Source: Nocardioides sp. zg-1230 (GTDB lineage Bacteria; Actinomycetota; Actinomycetes; Propionibacteriales; Nocardioidaceae). Taken from it: a stretch of 64,000 nt of DNA. Under the pieces are notes generated by a model, which did not search any database, was not told where the DNA came from, and saw only the letters and a list, made by a program, of their open reading frames with translations. The stretch covers positions 1,054,001 to 1,118,000 of the forward strand of contig NZ_JABJQZ010000001.1 of the NCBI RefSeq assembly GCF_013155335.1, read 5' to 3'. Numbering within the stretch: position 1 is the first letter of the stretch; the number at the start of each line of letters is the position of its first letter. Positions 59,333-64,000 of this stretch are shown in pieces. A program made the translations under genes and the position numbers.

Positions 59333-59451
59333 GGCCGCTATGTTACCCGCGAGTCACCAAGCCGCGCCCATCCAGCGGAAGTAGGTCCGGAAGGGCCGGA
59401 TCAGGCGTAACGTCACGGGCGTCGGGCTCGGGACGGTTGGTGGGAGCGGTG

Positions 59452-61212
59452 ATGGACGACGACGGGCTGTGGGTACGCCCGCGGGGACGGGCGTGGGGCA
59501 ACGAGGCCCAGCGCGCGGTGCTGCACGCGGTCGCCGAGGACGTCGCCAAGCGGACCCACCACAAGGTGGTCGCCATCGAGGCACTGCGCTCCGACGGCTA
59601 CCTCGAGTTCGTCGCGATCGCCGGTGACGACGCCGCCCGCGCCAAGATGCTCGGCAAGGCCTCGCCGCTCGAGCTCAACCACATCCACCACCTCGGCGTC
59701 GAGATGGAGGGTTGGCAGCACATCCCCAGCGAGCGGCTCGACGACGAGACGCGGGCCTGGCTCGACGAGTACGGCCACAAGCCGGACGTGCCCGCATCCG
59801 GTCTGCCCAACGGGTGGGACCCGGACGACCAGCTGGTGCGCCTGCTCGAGAACGAGGACGGCGAGCTGCGCGGGCTGCTCTACCTCGACGAGCCGTGCTC
59901 CGGCCTGCGCCCGACGGCGGAGACCGTGGCAGCGATCAACGCCGAGGCGGGGGTGCTGTTCGAGGCGGTGATCAGCATCGTCGAGCGCGAGCTCTACGGC
60001 GAGCAGGTCCGCATGGTCACCCAGGCGCGGCGCGCCATCGAGAGCGTACGACCGGGGCTCGGTGTCCAGGACCTGCTGAGCGAGCTGTCGCGCGCGATGG
60101 TCGAGGCGATGGACGTGGCGACCGTCGACGTGATCGTGACCGGCGCCGACGTCCCCGGCATCGAGCAGGACCGGCTCCACGTGGCGGAGCTGATGCGCGG
60201 GCAGTGGGAGCGGCGCGGGCACGTGGTCGTGGAGCGGCAGCGCACGTGGAGCATGCAGGAGGAGTCGATCGAGACCCCGCACTCGCTCACCCGCCTCCTC
60301 GACACGCACGGCCTGGGGTCGGGGCTGCTGGTGCCGATCGGCGCCGGTGAGGAGTACCTCGGCACGCTCTCCATGGGTCGCGCGACCGACGCGCCACGCT
60401 GGAACGCCTCCGAGATCAACGCGGCCACCACCGTGGCCTCGGACCTGGCCCGGCTGCTGCTCGAGGCGCGGGTGAGGGAGCGCGAGCGGGCGCTCAACGC
60501 CGAGCTCCGCGACGTCAGCGACTACCGGCGCGACATGGTCCTGACCCTCGCCCACGAGCTGCGCAACCCGGTGAGCGTCCTCTTCTCCCACCTCGAGCTG
60601 CTCGGCCTCGAGCCACACTCCGACGAGGCGCGCCACTCCTTCGAGGCGCTCGAGCGCGCGGCGCGACGCATCGAGGACATGGTGGCGGACCTGATGACCC
60701 TCGCCTCGGTCAGCGACCCCGAACGGGGCGCGCCGTCGGGCGAGGTCGACCTGTCCACCCTGGTCAGGGACACCTACGAGTTCCTCGCGCCGACGGCGTC
60801 GCGCGCAGGGGTGGCGCTCGACGCGACGGTGGCGGACCACCTCGTGGTCACCGGCGAGGCGGCCGGGCTGGAGCGGATGGTCGCCAACCTGCTCTCCAAC
60901 GGCGTCAAGTACACGCCCGAGGGCGGCCGGGTGTCGGTGGAGGCCTCGGCCCGGTCGCGGGACGGGGTCGACGGCGTCCTCGTCACCTGCGCCGACACCG
61001 GCATCGGCATCGCCGACGCGGAGCTGGACAAGGTGTTCACCCCCTTCTTCCGCTCGAGCAGTCCTGAGGCGCGCAGACGTCCGGGCACCGGGCTCGGCCT
61101 GGCGATCATGGAGCGCGTCGTGGCCGGCCACGGCGGGGCGGTCGAGGTCACCTCGACCCTCGGCGAGGGGACCACGTTCACCGTCTGGCTGCCGGCCGCG
61201 GGCAACAGCTGA
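59452..61212 (+). CDS. GAF-like sensor histidine kinase
   Basis: A 586-aa cytoplasmic kinase. An N-terminal sensor part (residues 1-170, GAF-like) is followed by a second GAF-like region (190-340, SGLLVPIGAGEEYLGTLSMGR), the H-box H368 in LTLAHELRNPVSV, and the ATPase domain (NLLSNGVKYTPEGG, CADTGIGIADAELDKVFTPFF, GTGLGLAIMERVV). No membrane segment is visible. It is a paralogue of the next gene. No response regulator is adjacent; the receiver at 39232-39612 is a distant candidate. ATG 59452 has GGGAG before it. Confidence 0.92.
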   Translation: MDDDGLWVRPRGRAWGNEAQRAVLHAVAEDVAKRTHHKVVAIEALRSDGYLEFVAIAGDDAARAKMLGKASPLELNHIHHLGVEMEGWQHIPSERLDDETRAWLDEYGHKPDVPASGLPNGWDPDDQLVRLLENEDGELRGLLYLDEPCSGLRPTAETVAAINAEAGVLFEAVISIVERELYGEQVRMVTQARRAIESVRPGLGVQDLLSELSRAMVEAMDVATVDVIVTGADVPGIEQDRLHVAELMRGQWERRGHVVVERQRTWSMQEESIETPHSLTRLLDTHGLGSGLLVPIGAGEEYLGTLSMGRATDAPRWNASEINAATTVASDLARLLLEARVRERERALNAELRDVSDYRRDMVLTLAHELRNPVSVLFSHLELLGLEPHSDEARHSFEALERAARRIEDMVADLMTLASVSDPERGAPSGEVDLSTLVRDTYEFLAPTASRAGVALDATVADHLVVTGEAAGLERMVANLLSNGVKYTPEGGRVSVEASARSRDGVDGVLVTCADTGIGIADAELDKVFTPFFRSSSPEARRRPGTGLGLAIMERVVAGHGGAVEVTSTLGEGTTFTVWLPAAGNS

Positions 61213-61302
61213 GCCACAGCAGACGGCACAACCTGCAAAAACGGCCCGGGCCATCGCACCGCCCGCCTACGATCCCTGTGGGGTGGGGAGGGGCAGTGCA
61301 CC

Positions 61303-63105
61303 ATGGAGCAGGGCCGAACAGGGGAGCGCAGGACACGCGACCTCAGCTGGGGTGACCAGCGGGCTCGCGCGCTCATGCACGCCCTGGCCCGCGAGGCCGC
61401 CTCCCGGTCAGGCTTCCGTGTCTGCGCCATCGAGGTGGTCCGGCCCAAGGGCCTGCTCGAGTTCGTGGCGATCCACGGCGACGTGGCCAGCGCCGAGGAA
61501 CGCCTCGGCACGGCGTCGCGCCTCGCCGACATGCAGCTCGTCTTCGCCGAGGGCGAGCAGCACGGGCACTTCCTCTGGATCCCGTACGAGAACCTCTCCG
61601 AGGAGATCCGCGAGCGCATCGACGGCGTCGTCGTGGTCCCCGAGAGCGCCGCCACCGGCGCGCCCGGCGAGTGGCACCCGATGGACATGCTCGTCGCCCG
61701 GATCGCCGACGAGCGCGGCGACCTGCGCGCCCTGCTCTACCTCGACGTGCCGACCGACCTCGCGCGACCCGACAAGGCCCGGCTGCTCGCGGTCAGCGAC
61801 GAGCTCGAGACCGTCCTGCTCTCGGTCGTCACGCTCGTGGAGCGCGAGGAGTACGCCGACCACATGCGGTTGATCCGGGCCACCCGCCGGCTGGCCCGGT
61901 CCAACCCGGCGCGCCACGACGTGGCGCACCTCGTCCGCGAGGCCCGCTCGACCCTGCTCGGGGCGCTGTCGGTCGACGAGCTGGAGATCCGCGTCTTCAT
62001 CGACGAGGACGCCGACACCCCCGACAGCCTGGGCCTGGAGATGGCGTCCGACGTGCGGCGCGCGCTGGAGGCGGCAGCCGCCCGCGCGTGGACGCACCAG
62101 CGCGTGCTGATCATCGAGCCGGGGCACGTGTGGGGCGACCCCGAGCTCGAGGCGTACGCCGACTGGTTCACCTCCGCGCTCGAGGTCGCCGGCTTCGAGG
62201 CCGTCGTCGTCGCGCCCGTCGGCGTCGACGACGAGGTGCTCGGCATGCTGATGTGCGCCCGCCGCACCGGATCGCGGCGCTGGACCGACGGCGAGGGCGT
62301 CGCCGCGCTGGAGCTCGGCCACGACCTCGGACGTGCGATCGCCAACGCGCACGCCACCCAGCGCGAGCGCCGCCTCCTCGAGGAGCTGCGTGAGCTCGAG
62401 GTGGCGCGCCACTGGTTCCTGCGCGAGCTGACCCACGAGATCAACAACCCGATGACGGTCATCGCCGCGAATGCCGAGTTCCTGGCCTCGAGCGAGGTCA
62501 TCGCCGACTCGGACCGACGTCGCGCGCAGGCCATCCAGCGCGCCAGCGAGCGGCTGGGCGACCTGCTGCAGGGACTCTCCATGCTGTCGCAGGTCAGCGA
62601 CCCGCAGCAGCCGCCGGCCATGCAGCACGTCGACCTGGTCCGCGTCGTCGAGGAGACGATGGTCGCCATGGCCGCCGTGGCCGAGCGCGCGGGCATCACG
62701 CTCCACCTCGTCGGCGACGTCGACGAGGCCGTCGTGCAGGGCGACCCGCGCGAGATCGCGAGCGCCGTCTCCAACCTGGTCGACAACGCCGTGAAGTACT
62801 CCGACGCGGGTCACGAGGTGTGGATCGGCGTGGAGCACCGACCCGACGGCGGCCTGTCGTTCGTCTGCAAGGACGAGGGCATCGGGATCTCGGAGGCCGA
62901 CCAGGCCAACCTCTTCGCCCCCCTCTTCCGCTCGACCAACGAGGAGGCGCTGATGCGTCCCGGGACCGGCCTCGGTCTCGGCATCGTGCGGGAGATCATG
63001 CACCGCCACGGCGGCCGCGTCGAGGTCGAGTCGACCCTCGGCCGCGGCACCCGCGTGCGCCTCCACTTCCGACCACTCGCCCCCCAGACCGCGCCGACGG
63101 CCTGA
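61303..63105 (+). CDS. GAF-like sensor histidine kinase, paralogue of the upstream gene
   Basis: A 600-aa cytoplasmic kinase with the same layout: an N-terminal GAF-like domain (residues 1-185), a second GAF-like region (200-350), the H-box H378 in ELTHEINNPMTV, and an ATPase domain with SNLVDNAVKYSDAG, CKDEGIGISEADQANLFAPLF and GTGLGLGIVREIM. The match to the upstream kinase runs along the whole chain, so the pair arose by tandem duplication and then diverged. A TACGAT box at 61268-61273 may serve as its own promoter. Confidence 0.92.
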   Translation: MEQGRTGERRTRDLSWGDQRARALMHALAREAASRSGFRVCAIEVVRPKGLLEFVAIHGDVASAEERLGTASRLADMQLVFAEGEQHGHFLWIPYENLSEEIRERIDGVVVVPESAATGAPGEWHPMDMLVARIADERGDLRALLYLDVPTDLARPDKARLLAVSDELETVLLSVVTLVEREEYADHMRLIRATRRLARSNPARHDVAHLVREARSTLLGALSVDELEIRVFIDEDADTPDSLGLEMASDVRRALEAAAARAWTHQRVLIIEPGHVWGDPELEAYADWFTSALEVAGFEAVVVAPVGVDDEVLGMLMCARRTGSRRWTDGEGVAALELGHDLGRAIANAHATQRERRLLEELRELEVARHWFLRELTHEINNPMTVIAANAEFLASSEVIADSDRRRAQAIQRASERLGDLLQGLSMLSQVSDPQQPPAMQHVDLVRVVEETMVAMAAVAERAGITLHLVGDVDEAVVQGDPREIASAVSNLVDNAVKYSDAGHEVWIGVEHRPDGGLSFVCKDEGIGISEADQANLFAPLFRSTNEEALMRPGTGLGLGIVREIMHRHGGRVEVESTLGRGTRVRLHFRPLAPQTAPTA

Positions 63106-63109
63106 GCCG

Positions 63110-63829
63110 TCAGGGGCGCAGGATGTCCTTCCGGGCCGGCGCCTCGACGTCGACGTCGTCGCCGAACTCCGTGAGGGCGATCGTGCCACCGTCCCGGGTG
63201 GCCGTGGACTCGATCCTGACGACGTGGTGGGGTGACTCGCTCCGGACCCAGACCATCTCGTCGTGCCCGCCCCCGGGGGAGGCGGTCAGCTGGACTACTG
63301 GGTGGCCGTCGATGCTGCTCTCGTCGCCGACGGTGGCAGCAGCGCTGTCCCAGTCGTCCGGTCTCTCGTCGAACGCGACGACCTCGAACGCCTCGAGCAG
63401 CTCCTCGAAGTCGCAGAGCGACCGGACGGCCTTGCGCTCGATCGGAAGCCAGGACCTGCTCAGGCGGTCGAGCGTCCTGGCGGGCAGTGCGCTCCCGCCC
63501 AGGCGCTTGAAGGCACCGGACTCACCCTTGACCCAGGCGCGGGCGCCGATCCTGCGGACGTCGAGGTGACTCCCTGAGATCCTGACGGTGCCGGTGCAGC
63601 GATTGTCACGATCCACGCTGACGTCGACGAAGAGCTGTTCGCCGGCCTGCCTGACCTGACCGGTGAGCCGCATGCTCGTCACGTCCTGCATCGCCGCACT
63701 GGCGGCGGCGATGATCGACTCGCCGCTTTGCTTGGCGAAGTCGCTCGTGGTGAGGTCGTCGTACACGCTGCAGCCGCTGGCTGCCACGGTCAGCGCGACC
63801 GACACGGCCACGCACCGGATCGTTCGCAT
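63110..63829 (-). CDS. LppX/LprG-like lipoprotein
   Basis: A 239-aa protein with lipobox AASGC (Cys20), then a domain similar in pattern to the LprG/LppX group (TSMRLTGQVRQAGEQLFVDVSVDRDNRCTGTVRISGSHLDVRRIGARAWVKG), whose members bind lipids in a cleft and carry them across the envelope. The match is weak. A C-terminal beta hairpin follows. It is convergent with the second kinase gene, with 4 bp between the stops. Confidence 0.75.
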   Translation of the reverse strand: MRTIRCVAVSVALTVAASGCSVYDDLTTSDFAKQSGESIIAAASAAMQDVTSMRLTGQVRQAGEQLFVDVSVDRDNRCTGTVRISGSHLDVRRIGARAWVKGESGAFKRLGGSALPARTLDRLSRSWLPIERKAVRSLCDFEELLEAFEVVAFDERPDDWDSAAATVGDESSIDGHPVVQLTASPGGGHDEMVWVRSESPHHVVRIESTATRDGGTIALTEFGDDVDVEAPARKDILRP

Positions 63830-63898
63830 GAGGTCCCCTTCGTCCTGCGCCGCACGATCACACCACGGTCCGCGGCGCGGCGCAGACGAACGGACAAG

Positions 63899-64000
63899 TC
63901 AGGCGAGCAGCTCTTCCACCCATGCGGGGACGAGGTGGGTGGCCGGCCCTCGGCGGGACTCGGCGAAGTCGGTCGCGCCGGCGCTGGGCTCCAGGTTGAG
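63899..64000 (-). CDS. 3' end of a probable sirtuin/NAD-dependent deacetylase-like gene (partial)
   Basis: The last 33 codons before the TGA at 63899-63901 read LNLEPSAGATDFAESRRGPATHLVPAWVEELLA, close to the C-terminal NLEPTAGD...GPA...VP pattern of actinobacterial Sir2-like proteins. The rest of the gene lies beyond the window. The assignment is tentative because no catalytic motif is in view. Confidence 0.4.
   Translation of the reverse strand, partial: LNLEPSAGATDFAESRRGPATHLVPAWVEELLA

Overview
The window is chromosomal DNA of a high-GC actinobacterium. Gene families point to Propionibacteriales, probably Nocardioides or a close relative (inference, no 16S present). Supporting content includes a bacterial proteasome activator (Bpa) gene, a PlsB / HAD-PlsC / wax-ester-synthase-like operon, a TadA gene with the actinobacterial TadA-associated protein, DUF5926 and DUF4446 genes, MMPL-TetR and ANTAR genes, and a very high share of genes with a TAnnnT box 6-7 nt before the start codon, as in leaderless actinobacterial transcripts. 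Most of the window is ordinary housekeeping and accessory metabolism on both strands. I see no prophage, insertion sequence or CRISPR array.

Layout. 1-10 kb: lipoprotein, ClpX-type zinc finger protein, Fpg/Nei glycosylase, AAA ATPase, flavoprotein oxidoreductase, TerC behind a manganese-type riboswitch, LysE exporter, UBP zinc finger, GDPD, SEC-C protein. 10-24 kb: membrane protein, adenylate cyclase plus cyclic-nucleotide-binding protein, arginine deiminase, a nuclease-like gene between palindromes, DUF6058-GNAT fusion, GDT1 transporter, prephenate dehydratase, DUF4446, lipoprotein, PAP2-lipid kinase, SerRS, two HAD phosphatases, two secreted proteins. 24-35 kb: Bpa, quinone oxidoreductase, DUF6457 with MobA, nitrilase, membrane protein, biotinyl protein, aldo-keto reductase, ArsR/VKOR/cation-efflux cluster, spermidine-synthase-like fusion, HAD-IIA. 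35-41 kb: MMPL exporter with TetR, response regulator, PAS-ANTAR, YbaK, tRNA-Ser(CGA). 41-52 kb: glycerolipid acyltransferase operon, GNAT, TadA pair, Upp, a second nuclease-like gene between palindromes, transhydrogenase pntAB. 52-64 kb: sugar ABC transporter with LacI regulator, VIT1 transporter, ThpR, acyl-CoA dehydrogenase, two paralogous histidine kinases, lipoprotein, sirtuin-like fragment.

The most unusual signal is a set of eleven intergenic imperfect palindromes (50-82 bp) in five sequence families, called A to E here. Families C and D each occur as two copies that bracket exactly one gene, and both bracketed genes encode DUF559/AbiEi-type proteins with a Vsr-like nuclease domain. 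The two units share one plan: a palindrome about 55 bp before the start codon, then a gene of about 0.92 kb, then a second palindrome touching or containing the stop codon. Families A (two tandem pairs), B (two singles) and E (one single) carry no gene and look like non-autonomous relatives. I propose that a DUF559 nuclease with its own palindrome forms a REP/RAYT-like mobile or self-maintaining unit. This is inference from sequence architecture only.

Other regulatory signals include a yybP-ykoY-type riboswitch whose last hairpin covers the terC ribosome binding site, a motif shared by the terC and GDT1 upstream regions, a promoter-like pair placed directly before a perfect C-rich-loop hairpin near 10.1 kb, LacI and TetR operators, and a 20-bp stem between the sugar-binding-protein gene and its permease genes.
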